A stretch of DNA of 64,000 nucleotides from Lachnospiraceae bacterium (GTDB taxonomy: Bacteria; Bacillota; Clostridia; Lachnospirales; Lachnospiraceae), in the NCBI GenBank assembly GCA_024682075.1, contig JAIKZQ010000031.1, forward strand, positions 1 through 64,000. The letters run 5' to 3'. This document shows positions 35,078-43,850 of this stretch, piece by piece (within the stretch, counting starts at the first letter, position 1; every line of letters begins with the position of its first letter). The translations under genes and the position numbers were made by a program. A model generated the notes under the pieces. That model worked only from the letters and a program-made list of their open reading frames with translations, made no database searches and had not been told where the DNA came from.

Positions 35078-36403
35078 ATGAGCACAAGACCGATAGTGGC
35101 CGTTGTTGGACGTCCTAATGTTGGCAAATCCACACTCTTTAATGCCCTTGCGGGTGAGAGGATCTCGATCGTCCAGGATACTCCCGGCGTTACGAGAGAC
35201 AGGATATATGCGGATGTCTCATGGCTTAATTACAATTTTACCATGATAGATACGGGAGGCATTGAGCCCGAGTCGAAGGACCTGCTCCTCAGTTCCATGA
35301 GGGATCAGGCACAGATTGCGATCGATACCGCCGATGTCATTATTTTTGTATGCGATGTCAAGACAGGACTTCAGGATGCGGATGCGGGAGTGGCTTCAAT
35401 GCTCCGCAAGTCCGGCAAGCCTGTTGTTCTTTGCGTGAACAAGGTTGATTCGTATCAGAAGCAGCAGGCTGATGTTTACGAATTCTATAATCTCGGAATC
35501 GGTGATCCTTTTCCCGTTTCCGCAACGGAGATGCAGGGATTCGGTGATCTTCTCGACAAGGTCGTGAGCTATTTCCCTGATAACACAGGTGATGAGGAAG
35601 ATAAGGACCTTCCGAAGGTTGCCGTGATTGGAAAACCCAATACAGGCAAGTCATCGCTTATCAACAAGCTCCTCGGTGAAAACAGGCTGATCGTTTCGGA
35701 TATTGCCGGCACGACCAGGGATGCCGTTAATACCAAGGTGAAGTATGACGGCAAGGAATACATTTTTATAGATACTGCAGGACTGCGCCGTAAAAACAAG
35801 ATCAAGGATGACCTCGAGCATTACATGATAGTCAGGACTGTCAGTGCGGTTGAAAGAGCGGATATCGCCGTGCTTGTCATAGATGCGAAGGAAGGTGTCA
35901 CGGAGCAGGATGCGAAGATCGCGGGCATCGCTCACGACAGGGGCAAGGCCGTTATTATCGCGGTGAATAAATGGGATGCCATTGATAAGGACGACAAGAC
36001 CGTTAACAAGTTCACCGAAAATGTCAGGCTGATCCTTTCCTTCATGCCATATGCGGAGATCATCTTTATCTCGGCACTCACCGGTCAGAGACTCGGAAAA
36101 CTCTATGAGACGATCGACATTGTAAGAGAGAGTCAGGATAAGAGAGTGGGAACCGGTGCTCTTAACGAGATCCTCGCAGAAGCTGTCGCAATGCAGCAGC
36201 CCCCCAATGACAAGGGCAGATTCCTCAAGATCTATTACATGACTCAGGTCGCTAACAGGCCTCCTACGTTCGTGCTTTTTGTCAATGACAAGGAACTGGC
36301 TCACTTTTCATATGTCAGATACATTGAGAATCAGGTCAGATCCACATTCGGCTTCAGGGGAACTCCTCTTAAGTTCATAGTAAGGGAAAGAAAAGGGGAA
36401 TAA
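35078..36403 (+). CDS. der: Tandem GTPase Der (EngA)
   Basis: A 441-residue ribosome-assembly factor with two G domains and a KH-like end. The first G domain has GRPNVGKSTLFN and DTGG; the second has GKPNTGKSSLINKL, DTAGLRRK and NKWD. The C-terminal KH-like part includes RPPTFVLFVNDKELAHFSYVRYIEN in pieces. It is required for 50S assembly. plsY follows after one base. Confidence 0.97.
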   Translation: MSTRPIVAVVGRPNVGKSTLFNALAGERISIVQDTPGVTRDRIYADVSWLNYNFTMIDTGGIEPESKDLLLSSMRDQAQIAIDTADVIIFVCDVKTGLQDADAGVASMLRKSGKPVVLCVNKVDSYQKQQADVYEFYNLGIGDPFPVSATEMQGFGDLLDKVVSYFPDNTGDEEDKDLPKVAVIGKPNTGKSSLINKLLGENRLIVSDIAGTTRDAVNTKVKYDGKEYIFIDTAGLRRKNKIKDDLEHYMIVRTVSAVERADIAVLVIDAKEGVTEQDAKIAGIAHDRGKAVIIAVNKWDAIDKDDKTVNKFTENVRLILSFMPYAEIIFISALTGQRLGKLYETIDIVRESQDKRVGTGALNEILAEAVAMQQPPNDKGRFLKIYYMTQVANRPPTFVLFVNDKELAHFSYVRYIENQVRSTFGFRGTPLKFIVRERKGE

Positions 36404-36404
36404 A

Positions 36405-37088
36405 ATGGCCAGGATATGGAGTTTTCTCATCGGATATGCACTGGGCCTCATCCAGACCGGATACATTGTCGGAAAATGCAAGGGCGTTGATATCAGAAAC
36501 TACGGAAGTGGTAATTCCGGAACGACAAATGCACTTAGAGTTCTGGGCACAAAGGTTGGTCTTATCGTATTTGCCGGTGACATGTTAAAGGCTGTGCTTG
36601 CTACAGTCATTGTAAGACTTGTTTTCGGAGGGATGTATCCGGAACTTAAATATCTGCTCATAATTTACAGCGGTGCAGGATGCATACTCGGTCATGACTT
36701 TCCGTTCTACATGCATTTCAAAGGCGGTAAGGGAATAGCTGCAACAGGCGGCATGGTACTGGGATTTCATGGTTCTTTCTTCGTGACGGGATTATGCTTT
36801 TTTTTCATTCCCTTCCTGCTTACCCATTATGTGAGTCTCGGTTCACTCATTGTGTATGCCGGTTTCTTCATTCAGCTCGTCATAACCGGTCAGATGAATC
36901 TGTTTGGGATGTTTGACGGAGTAAGCCAGGCTGTTCTTAACGAGATGTATATAATCGTCTTTTTACTTTTGCTGCTTGCTTATTGGCAGCACCGTGCGAA
37001 TATTGTAAGGCTCATAAAAGGAACGGAGAGGAAGACTTATCTCGGCAAAAAGAATGATGATAATCTTCCTGACACCAGCAAAGGGTGA
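36405..37088 (+). CDS. plsY: Glycerol-3-phosphate acyltransferase PlsY
   Basis: This integral membrane enzyme transfers the acyl group from acyl phosphate (made by PlsX) to glycerol 3-phosphate. It has several hydrophobic spans and the conserved loops YGSGNSGTTNALRVLGTK, GHDFPFYMHFKGGKG(I/A) and a final span near FLLLLLAYWQHRANI. The 227-residue length is slightly above the family mean. AAAGGGG precedes the ATG. Confidence 0.95.
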   Translation: MARIWSFLIGYALGLIQTGYIVGKCKGVDIRNYGSGNSGTTNALRVLGTKVGLIVFAGDMLKAVLATVIVRLVFGGMYPELKYLLIIYSGAGCILGHDFPFYMHFKGGKGIAATGGMVLGFHGSFFVTGLCFFFIPFLLTHYVSLGSLIVYAGFFIQLVITGQMNLFGMFDGVSQAVLNEMYIIVFLLLLLAYWQHRANIVRLIKGTERKTYLGKKNDDNLPDTSKG

Positions 37089-37116
37089 TTGTCTGCTTTC
37101 ATGAAAGGGGAAGAAA

Positions 37117-38121
37117 ATGGCTAAGGTAACAGTTTTGGGCGGCGGCACATGGGGAATCGGACTTACCATTCTGCTTGCGAGCGCAGGGCATGATGTTCTG
37201 GTATGGTCTGCCGTTGAATCCGAGATCGAGATGCTTAGTTCCGCACATGAGCATAAGATGCTTCCCGGAGCAAAGATACCCGAAAGCGTAAGGTATACGA
37301 CCGATGATAAGGAAGCAGTCACTGACAGGGACATTCTGGTCATGGCCGTAGCAAGTTCCTTTACCAGATCCACTGCCAAAAGGCTTGCTCCCCTCATAAA
37401 GGACGGACAGGTGATCGTGGATGTGGCCAAGGGGATCGAAGAGGGCACTCTCATGACGCTTTCCGAACAGATCGAACAGGAGATCCCCGGAGCAGATGTC
37501 TGTGTTCTTTCCGGCCCCACTCATGCCGAAGAAGTATCTCATCTGATGCCCACCACTATCGTTGTTGCTTCCCATAAAAGAGAAACGGCACTGTTTGTCC
37601 AGGATGTATTTATGACAGAGACATTCAGGGTATATACGAGCTCCGATGTAAAGGGCGTTGAACTTGGAGGATCGCTTAAGAACGTCGTGGCACTTGCAGC
37701 CGGAATTGCCGACGGACTCGGCTACGGTGATAATGCCAAGGCAGCACTCATCACAAGAGGAATTGCCGAGATCACAAGACTCGGTGTGAAGATGGGATGC
37801 ATGCCCGAAACCTTCAGCGGACTTACAGGCATCGGAGATCTTATCGTCACCTGTGCCAGCATGCATTCCAGAAACAGAAGATGCGGAATATTGCTTGGTC
37901 AGGGCAAGAGTCTTGAAGAAGCACAGAAGGAAGTAGGAATGGTCGTCGAAGGAATTTTCTCCGCAAAGGCGGCAATCGCTCTCGGCAGGAAATACGAGGT
38001 CGATCTTCCTATCATCGAACAGGTCAATCTGATCCTGTTTGAAGGCAAAGATGCTGCAGCTGCAGTCAGGGAATTGATGATAAGAGAAAAGAAGGATGAA
38101 GTTTCCGATACTCAGTGGTAA
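37117..38121 (+). CDS. gpsA: Glycerol-3-phosphate dehydrogenase (NAD(P)+)
   Basis: The enzyme reduces dihydroxyacetone phosphate to glycerol 3-phosphate, the acceptor used by PlsY just upstream. The Rossmann motif reads LGGGTWGIGL; others are SGPTHAEEV, ALAAGIADGLGYGDNAKAAL with the catalytic lysine nearby, and TGIGDLIVTC. The length of 334 residues is standard. The 3' end overlaps the next gene by 26 bases, an unusual coupling into a signalling gene. Confidence 0.96.
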   Translation: MAKVTVLGGGTWGIGLTILLASAGHDVLVWSAVESEIEMLSSAHEHKMLPGAKIPESVRYTTDDKEAVTDRDILVMAVASSFTRSTAKRLAPLIKDGQVIVDVAKGIEEGTLMTLSEQIEQEIPGADVCVLSGPTHAEEVSHLMPTTIVVASHKRETALFVQDVFMTETFRVYTSSDVKGVELGGSLKNVVALAAGIADGLGYGDNAKAALITRGIAEITRLGVKMGCMPETFSGLTGIGDLIVTCASMHSRNRRCGILLGQGKSLEEAQKEVGMVVEGIFSAKAAIALGRKYEVDLPIIEQVNLILFEGKDAAAAVRELMIREKKDEVSDTQW

Positions 38122-39571
38122 TCCCGCTTTTCACATTGCGATATTGTCAGCCATTCTGCTAGTCACGATCCCGTGCATGATCGTGCTGGTTTTCCTGTAC
38201 CTTGATATGCGCAGAAAGACCGAAAAGACGGTCAGCAGGCTGACCAGAAATCTGAATCGCACCGAAGATAACAAGACTCTTTTGCTCACCACATTGTCCA
38301 GGGAGATCAGGAATTCGATGATCTCGGTTATGGGCATGGATGAGCTGATACTGCGTGAAAGCACCGATCCTTTGATCAGAGAAAGAGCCTCTTACATAAG
38401 GTCTTCGAGTGAGGACATTCTTGCCCTTATGCAGGGGGCTATCGATTACACCAAGATTGAAAGAGGGCTTATAGATAATGTCAGGGACGAATTTGACCTG
38501 ACTTCACTTCTTGTAGATTCCATCTCGATGGCGGGCCCCTTGTTCAAGAACAAAGGACTCATTCTCGATATTTCCGCCGATCGTGAAGCACCCAAGACAC
38601 TCATCGGGGATTTTCCCAAGATCAAAAGATGCATGATGAATCTGTTTTCCTTTATCTGTAAGAATTCGGAAAAAGGATATGTTAATCTCGCCATTGAGTA
38701 TTCCAAAGCTGACGATACGCATGCTGACATTCTTTTCAGGATCTACGGCAAGAAGATTATGGTCAATGTCGACAGGGTCAGGGCGGTCATTTCATCCGAT
38801 CCTTCCGACAACAAGCTGATATTCTCTCAAAGTGATGCAGGCAATCTTGATCTTTATCTTGCATCGGGAGTACTGAAAGCTCTCGGGTCGGAACTTGACA
38901 TCGATGAAGAAGAAGGCAGGGGAGTAGAGCTGTTCTTCAAGATGAGATTTGAGGTTGTGAACTGGAATGGCATCGGCGACATCCGAAGAGCCAGCAAGAA
39001 CAAGAAAGCCTCAAACGGTGAAAAGAAAGACAAATTCATATCCAAAGGGGCACGTATTCTTTTTGCGGACAGCAATGAGACATGTGTCTCGATAGCAAAG
39101 GAACTGATCTCGGGAACCGGCGTGCTGTTTGATACCGCACTTACTTCCGATGAGGCCCTTACACTCATAAGCATCAATGAATATGATGTCATCTTTGTTG
39201 AAGAGAACATGAAGGATGATAAGGGCATTGATCTCATAAGGCGCATCAGAGGCGGTAATTACAATGTCATCAATTCCCATAAGCCCTGCATAGCCATAAC
39301 TTCGAATCCGGGCAATAAGATACTCGATATTTTTGACAGGGATACATTCGATGCATATATCGGGAAGCCTCTCAATGCGGATGAATTCGAGGATTGTCTC
39401 GTGAAGTTCATGCCTTCGGACAAGATCGATGTGCTTGATGATTCCCAGATCTTCCCCGGAATAGGCAGTGTCGAGGATATCAGAAAGTATTCCGAGGGCT
39501 ATGACGAACTGTACAAGATAGCAGGAAGCATCTACAAAAGAAGCAGAAGTTACCGGGAAGGCGAAGGCTGA
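38096..39571 (+). CDS. Membrane-anchored histidine-kinase-like protein, catalytically degenerate (pseudokinase)
   Basis: A 491-residue protein with one N-terminal span (about 12-36). Residues 60-125 resemble HisKA, but the phospho-acceptor position is R69 in TTLSREIRNSM. Residues 165-285 keep the shape of an ATPase domain, yet the N-box Asn is F186, the first glycine box has G218 where Asp is expected, and the second reads AGNLDL (248-253). Residues 318-435 form a receiver in which the phospho-acceptor Asp is E369, though D325 and K424 remain. The reading frame is intact over its full length, so the losses look selected. It overlaps gpsA by 26 bases. Suggested role: regulatory scaffold of the following hybrid protein. 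Confidence 0.85.
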   Translation: MKFPILSGNPAFHIAILSAILLVTIPCMIVLVFLYLDMRRKTEKTVSRLTRNLNRTEDNKTLLLTTLSREIRNSMISVMGMDELILRESTDPLIRERASYIRSSSEDILALMQGAIDYTKIERGLIDNVRDEFDLTSLLVDSISMAGPLFKNKGLILDISADREAPKTLIGDFPKIKRCMMNLFSFICKNSEKGYVNLAIEYSKADDTHADILFRIYGKKIMVNVDRVRAVISSDPSDNKLIFSQSDAGNLDLYLASGVLKALGSELDIDEEEGRGVELFFKMRFEVVNWNGIGDIRRASKNKKASNGEKKDKFISKGARILFADSNETCVSIAKELISGTGVLFDTALTSDEALTLISINEYDVIFVEENMKDDKGIDLIRRIRGGNYNVINSHKPCIAITSNPGNKILDIFDRDTFDAYIGKPLNADEFEDCLVKFMPSDKIDVLDDSQIFPGIGSVEDIRKYSEGYDELYKIAGSIYKRSRSYREGEG

Positions 39572-39596
39572 TCCATCGTATAAAGGAACCTGAATC

Positions 39597-42263
39597 TTGG
39601 ATTTTAAAGTATTAAACAATTTATTCTTTGAATTGTCGGTAATACCGCTCGATCTGATATTACTTGTATTTGTGCTGGGCACATACAAGGATGATGAGGA
39701 GGCCAATTACAGGTTTAAGATCTTCGCAACCCTTGTTACCATCGGCACGATTCTCAACGTTGTTACCGTTATCGTCACCAGCATGGGAAATCAGCTGCCT
39801 CTCTGGTTCAGGCTCTTTTTCAATACATTCGACTGCATGATGGGTGCTTGTGCCGGAATGGCATACTATCTGTACATGGTAGTGTTTGCAGGTGTCTATA
39901 AACACAGGAAAGTACTTTACATTGCCAGCTATTTTATAAACTCCATATATACGCTATTCATAATCATCAATCTGTTCACCGGGATCATTTTTTCTTATGA
40001 TGCTGACGGAATGCTGGTTCGAGGGCCTATATATACGCTGATCTATTACATCGTTCCTCTGTCGTTTGTGGTTGTCGGCGTCATGGTGACTTTCTTCAAG
40101 AGAAAGTTTTTCACTTCCGTGCAAAGAGGATTCCTCGGCATCGGACTTGTCACGATACTTATTATTTTCCATGTCAACCTGTTCCATGCCTCCGACATGG
40201 TCATGTTCTATTATGTCGGATCGATGGGCATGTTCATGGTGTTTCTGACTCTTGAGACTCCGGACTACATCAGGCTGCTTCAGATCCTCAAGGAACTTGA
40301 CAAGGCAAGGGATGATGAAAAGAAGGCACTTGAGAAAGTTAAGGCGTCGGATGATGCCAAGAGCAGGTTTCTCTCGCATCTGTCTCATGAGATCAAGACT
40401 CCCTTGAATGCAATACTCGGGTACTCGGATGCCATTATTAATTCCGATGCTGATCCTGAGGTCAAGGAAAACGCGACCAATGTGTTCAAAGGCGCCAGAC
40501 GACTCAACCAGTTTTTCTCGGATCTGGTCAACAATATGGCTGATGCCGGAGAATATGATGATTCGGGTCTTTCATCACTCGAGCATTATGCCGAGGAATT
40601 AAGCAAAAACGAACCTGATTCTCAAGAAGTTAAATCATCGGATAACGGAAAATCCAAATCTTATTCTCATTACGGGTTCAGTCAGTATTCTCCCGAAGGC
40701 GCTCACAGAACCGGATATAAGAGGGATTCGGCACAGTACAGGCTCCTTTGTGTAGATGATAATGAACTCAATCTTGAACTGCTCATAAGAACACTCAAGC
40801 AGTTCGGATTTACGGTAGACGGCGCAGTCAACGGCAAGGAAGCCATAGAGATGGTGAAGAAGAATTCATACGATGCCATCTTCATGGATCATATGATGCC
40901 TGTCATGGACGGCGTGGAGGCTCTTCATAAGCTTCGCCGTGAAATGCTCTGTGACCTTACTCCCATAATCGTAGTCACGGCAAATGCTGTCAGGGGTGAG
41001 AGAGACAAGTATCTGAAGGAAGGATTTGATTCTTATGTGCCCAAGCCGTTTACAGGAGGGTCGCTCCTCAGGTCACTGGGTAAGTTCCTTCCTATCGCTA
41101 CCATGGAGTCACTGGTAAAGGTTAATGAGAAAGTCGGCATCACGTGCATGATGCTCGCATCAACGTTCTCAAGACCTCTCATTGCCCCCGGAGCAAGGAT
41201 AATCGTTGCAGGTGAGAGCAGAAATGAGATAAACCGCATCTCAAGACTTCTTCTGTGCACAATGGCGCAGATAGATGTCGTGTATGACGGTGATGAGTGC
41301 ATCACTTACATTACTGATAATGAGTATGACATGATATTTGTCGAGGACGAATTGAAGGATTCCTTCAACAGATCGGTCAAGTCATTTATCTGGAATAATG
41401 TGGACATTCCTTCAATCGTCATGATGAGTGAAATGAATGTCAATCCTCAGTCGATCTATGAAAGCTATACTGACTTCATAGAATTCAGTACCGAACCTGA
41501 AGTGCTTGATGCAATGCTGCTTCTTTATCTTCCCAAGGATAAAGTCGGTGTCATAGGATCCCATGCACGGGATGATGCATCTGCTGCGGAGACTCAGGCT
41601 CCTTTTCCTGTCATGCAGGATGTGCCTAAGAACAGCGTTCCCGAAAAAAATGATGCCGATGATGCGGAAGAGGAGATCGAACTTCCGGAATATATCCGTG
41701 ACAACAAATTCCTGGATGTCGATTCGGGTGTTGAAAACTGTGGCTCGGAGGAAGGGCTTATCAGGGCTGTTGAGATCTTTGTCAGCACATATGCGGCAAA
41801 ATCCGAGGAGATTGAAACACTTTTTAACAACAGGGACATAGAAGGTTATACGATCAGAGTCCATGCACTTAAGAGTTCCGCCAGGATCATAGGAGCCATG
41901 GACCTTTCGGAACTTGCCAAGAGCCTTGAATTTGCCGGCAAGGATAAGAACATAAACCTTATCGAGGAACAGACCGGCAATCTCCTTAAGATGTATGGTG
42001 AACTGATAGATTCCCTTAAGTGTGAAGAGGCTGAGTCCGATGAAGATAAGCCGCCTGCGGATGAGTCTGTCCTTAAGGATGCATACACATCGATATATGA
42101 ACTTGCTTCGATGATGGATTATGACAGCATTGAAATGATACTGGATTCTCTTAACGGCTATAAGTTTAATGACGAAGACAGGAAAGCGATAAGCGAGATA
42201 AAGAAAAACATGGATGAGCTAAACTGGGATGGCGTCCAGAAAGCGGCTAAGGGGGCATTATGA
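39597..42263 (+). CDS. Membrane hybrid HisKA-receiver-Hpt protein lacking the ATPase domain
   Basis: An 888-residue protein. Residues 8-220 hold about seven membrane spans ending FLTLETPDYIRL. A coiled stretch leads to HisKA with H264 in HLSHEIKTPLNAI. Instead of an ATPase domain there is a linker of about 80 Ser-rich residues. Receiver 1 (380-500) is complete, with D431 in FMDHMMPVMDG and K483. Receiver 2 (530-645) has E583 at the acceptor site. An Hpt domain (705-800) has H756 in RVHALKSSARI. The start is TTG with AAAGGA upstream. It cannot make phosphohistidine on its own. Its stop overlaps the next gene as ATGA. Confidence 0.87.
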   Translation: MDFKVLNNLFFELSVIPLDLILLVFVLGTYKDDEEANYRFKIFATLVTIGTILNVVTVIVTSMGNQLPLWFRLFFNTFDCMMGACAGMAYYLYMVVFAGVYKHRKVLYIASYFINSIYTLFIIINLFTGIIFSYDADGMLVRGPIYTLIYYIVPLSFVVVGVMVTFFKRKFFTSVQRGFLGIGLVTILIIFHVNLFHASDMVMFYYVGSMGMFMVFLTLETPDYIRLLQILKELDKARDDEKKALEKVKASDDAKSRFLSHLSHEIKTPLNAILGYSDAIINSDADPEVKENATNVFKGARRLNQFFSDLVNNMADAGEYDDSGLSSLEHYAEELSKNEPDSQEVKSSDNGKSKSYSHYGFSQYSPEGAHRTGYKRDSAQYRLLCVDDNELNLELLIRTLKQFGFTVDGAVNGKEAIEMVKKNSYDAIFMDHMMPVMDGVEALHKLRREMLCDLTPIIVVTANAVRGERDKYLKEGFDSYVPKPFTGGSLLRSLGKFLPIATMESLVKVNEKVGITCMMLASTFSRPLIAPGARIIVAGESRNEINRISRLLLCTMAQIDVVYDGDECITYITDNEYDMIFVEDELKDSFNRSVKSFIWNNVDIPSIVMMSEMNVNPQSIYESYTDFIEFSTEPEVLDAMLLLYLPKDKVGVIGSHARDDASAAETQAPFPVMQDVPKNSVPEKNDADDAEEEIELPEYIRDNKFLDVDSGVENCGSEEGLIRAVEIFVSTYAAKSEEIETLFNNRDIEGYTIRVHALKSSARIIGAMDLSELAKSLEFAGKDKNINLIEEQTGNLLKMYGELIDSLKCEEAESDEDKPPADESVLKDAYTSIYELASMMDYDSIEMILDSLNGYKFNDEDRKAISEIKKNMDELNWDGVQKAAKGAL

Positions 42264-43030
42264 CAGATTCCGTCCTTATCATAAGCAAGGTCGAAAGCTT
42301 CATGGTTAATGCAATCAGACATAAGCTTGAGTCTGAAGGCTTCATGTGTGCTTTCGGCTCGACCGACAGTAATAATATCATGTCCGTGATAGATGAAAAG
42401 AGGGTCATTATCCTTTATGTGGATGAGTCGATCTTTGAAAGACAGGATCTTCTGATCTATCTCAAGGATAAATGTAATGACGATGACCTTAAGCTGATAA
42501 TCATCGGAACGCCGTCAGATTTCAACGTTGTGTCCAATTATATCTCGGACAATTATCTTGCCTGCAAGCTTGAAAGACCCATTGACATGCAGGTCCTGAT
42601 CACCAAGCTGAAGAGTCTTCAGGGTGAGGCACAGGAGGAACTCGATAAGAAGCGCATACTTATTGTTGATGATGATGCTACTTATCTGAGAACCATCAGA
42701 GACTGGCTGAAAGATAAGTACAAGGTATATATGGCCAATTCCGGCATTCAGGCACTGACATGGCTTGCCAAGAATAACGCGGACCTGATACTTCTTGATT
42801 ACATGATGCCGATCGCATCGGGTCCCGAGATCCTCGAGATGATCAGAAGCGAAGAGTCTTCCAAGGACATTCCGGTCATATTCCTTACCAGCAAGTCCGA
42901 CAGGGAGAGTGTGAAGTCTGTTATGAGACTCAGGCCCGAAGGATATCTGCTGAAGACGATCAATATGTCTTATCTCAGGAAATCACTGGACAGATTTTTT
43001 AACGGAGAGAACATAAATGAGTATATTTGA
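42260..43030 (+). CDS. Double receiver protein without output domain
   Basis: A 256-residue protein. Residues 1-120 are a divergent receiver with D55 in LYVDES and Arg (LERP) where the conserved Lys-Pro is usual. Residues 130-250 are a standard receiver with DDD at 137-139, D180 in LLDYMMP, TSKSD and a Lys near the end. No DNA-binding or enzymatic domain follows, so it should act by protein contact. It begins within the hybrid gene's stop and its end overlaps the MoxR gene by 14 bases. Confidence 0.88.
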   Translation: MTDSVLIISKVESFMVNAIRHKLESEGFMCAFGSTDSNNIMSVIDEKRVIILYVDESIFERQDLLIYLKDKCNDDDLKLIIIGTPSDFNVVSNYISDNYLACKLERPIDMQVLITKLKSLQGEAQEELDKKRILIVDDDATYLRTIRDWLKDKYKVYMANSGIQALTWLAKNNADLILLDYMMPIASGPEILEMIRSEESSKDIPVIFLTSKSDRESVKSVMRLRPEGYLLKTINMSYLRKSLDRFFNGENINEYI

Positions 43031-43829
43031 AGGTACCAAAGGATATGTTGCAAGCCCGGAGCTGATGGATTCGGTGAACATCGCCATCGCTCTCAAGAAG
43101 CCTCTTCTCATAAAGGGAGAGCCCGGAACCGGCAAGACGATGCTGGCAGAATCCGTGGCAGAGGCTCTTGGGAAGAAGCTGATCATATGGAATATCAAGT
43201 CCACGACCAAGGCTCAGGACGGTTTGTATATGTATGACACGATCCAAAGGCTTTATGACGGACAGTTCGGTGAGGGCGGTGTCGATGATATCGCTCACTA
43301 TATCAAGCTCGGCAAGCTCGGTGAAGCATTTGACAGTGAGGAACAAGTCGTTCTTCTTATTGATGAGATCGATAAGGCCGATCTTGAGTTCCCCAACGAT
43401 CTTCTCTGGGAGCTCGATCAGATGGAGTTCTATATCGGTGAGACCAAGAGAACGGTCAAGGCAAAACACAGACCCATAGTCATTATCACCTCAAATGCGG
43501 AAAAAGAACTCCCCGATGCATTCCTGAGAAGATGCATTTTCCATTACATCGAATTTCCCGGAAAAGAACTCATGGAAGAGATCATCAAGGTTCATTTCCC
43601 CGAGGTTGAAGAGCATCTTCTTAACGAGGCAATGGATGTTTTCTATCAGATCAGGGACATTCGTGACATCAGAAAGAAGCCTTCGACATCTGAACTCATA
43701 GACTGGATCAATGCACTCCAGATAGGCGGAATACCTTACGGTCAGATCAAGGCAAAGCTTCCTTTCATAGGGGTTGTTGTGAAGAAGGATGAGGATCTGG
43801 AGCAGACGGTTCATCATAACTTCCAGTAG
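43017..43829 (+). CDS. MoxR-type AAA+ ATPase
   Basis: A 270-residue ATPase of the MoxR group. Walker A is GEPGTGKT at 34-41, Walker B LLIDEIDKAD near 113-122, sensor 1 IITSNAEKELPDAF, and an arginine finger in FLRRCIFHY. MoxR proteins work with VWA proteins to mature or activate other complexes; the adjacent gene encodes such a partner. ATG start within the previous gene. Sits downstream of three signalling genes, which hints at phosphorylation-linked control. Confidence 0.92.
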   Translation: MSIFEGTKGYVASPELMDSVNIAIALKKPLLIKGEPGTGKTMLAESVAEALGKKLIIWNIKSTTKAQDGLYMYDTIQRLYDGQFGEGGVDDIAHYIKLGKLGEAFDSEEQVVLLIDEIDKADLEFPNDLLWELDQMEFYIGETKRTVKAKHRPIVIITSNAEKELPDAFLRRCIFHYIEFPGKELMEEIIKVHFPEVEEHLLNEAMDVFYQIRDIRDIRKKPSTSELIDWINALQIGGIPYGQIKAKLPFIGVVVKKDEDLEQTVHHNFQ

Positions 43830-43850
43830 AATTGGGGTAATCATACAGAT

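Noticed and set aside
38096..39571. Sequencing error or pseudogene as cause of lost kinase residues
   Set aside because: The frame is open over 491 codons with normal codon use, and losses are point replacements spread over separate motifs.
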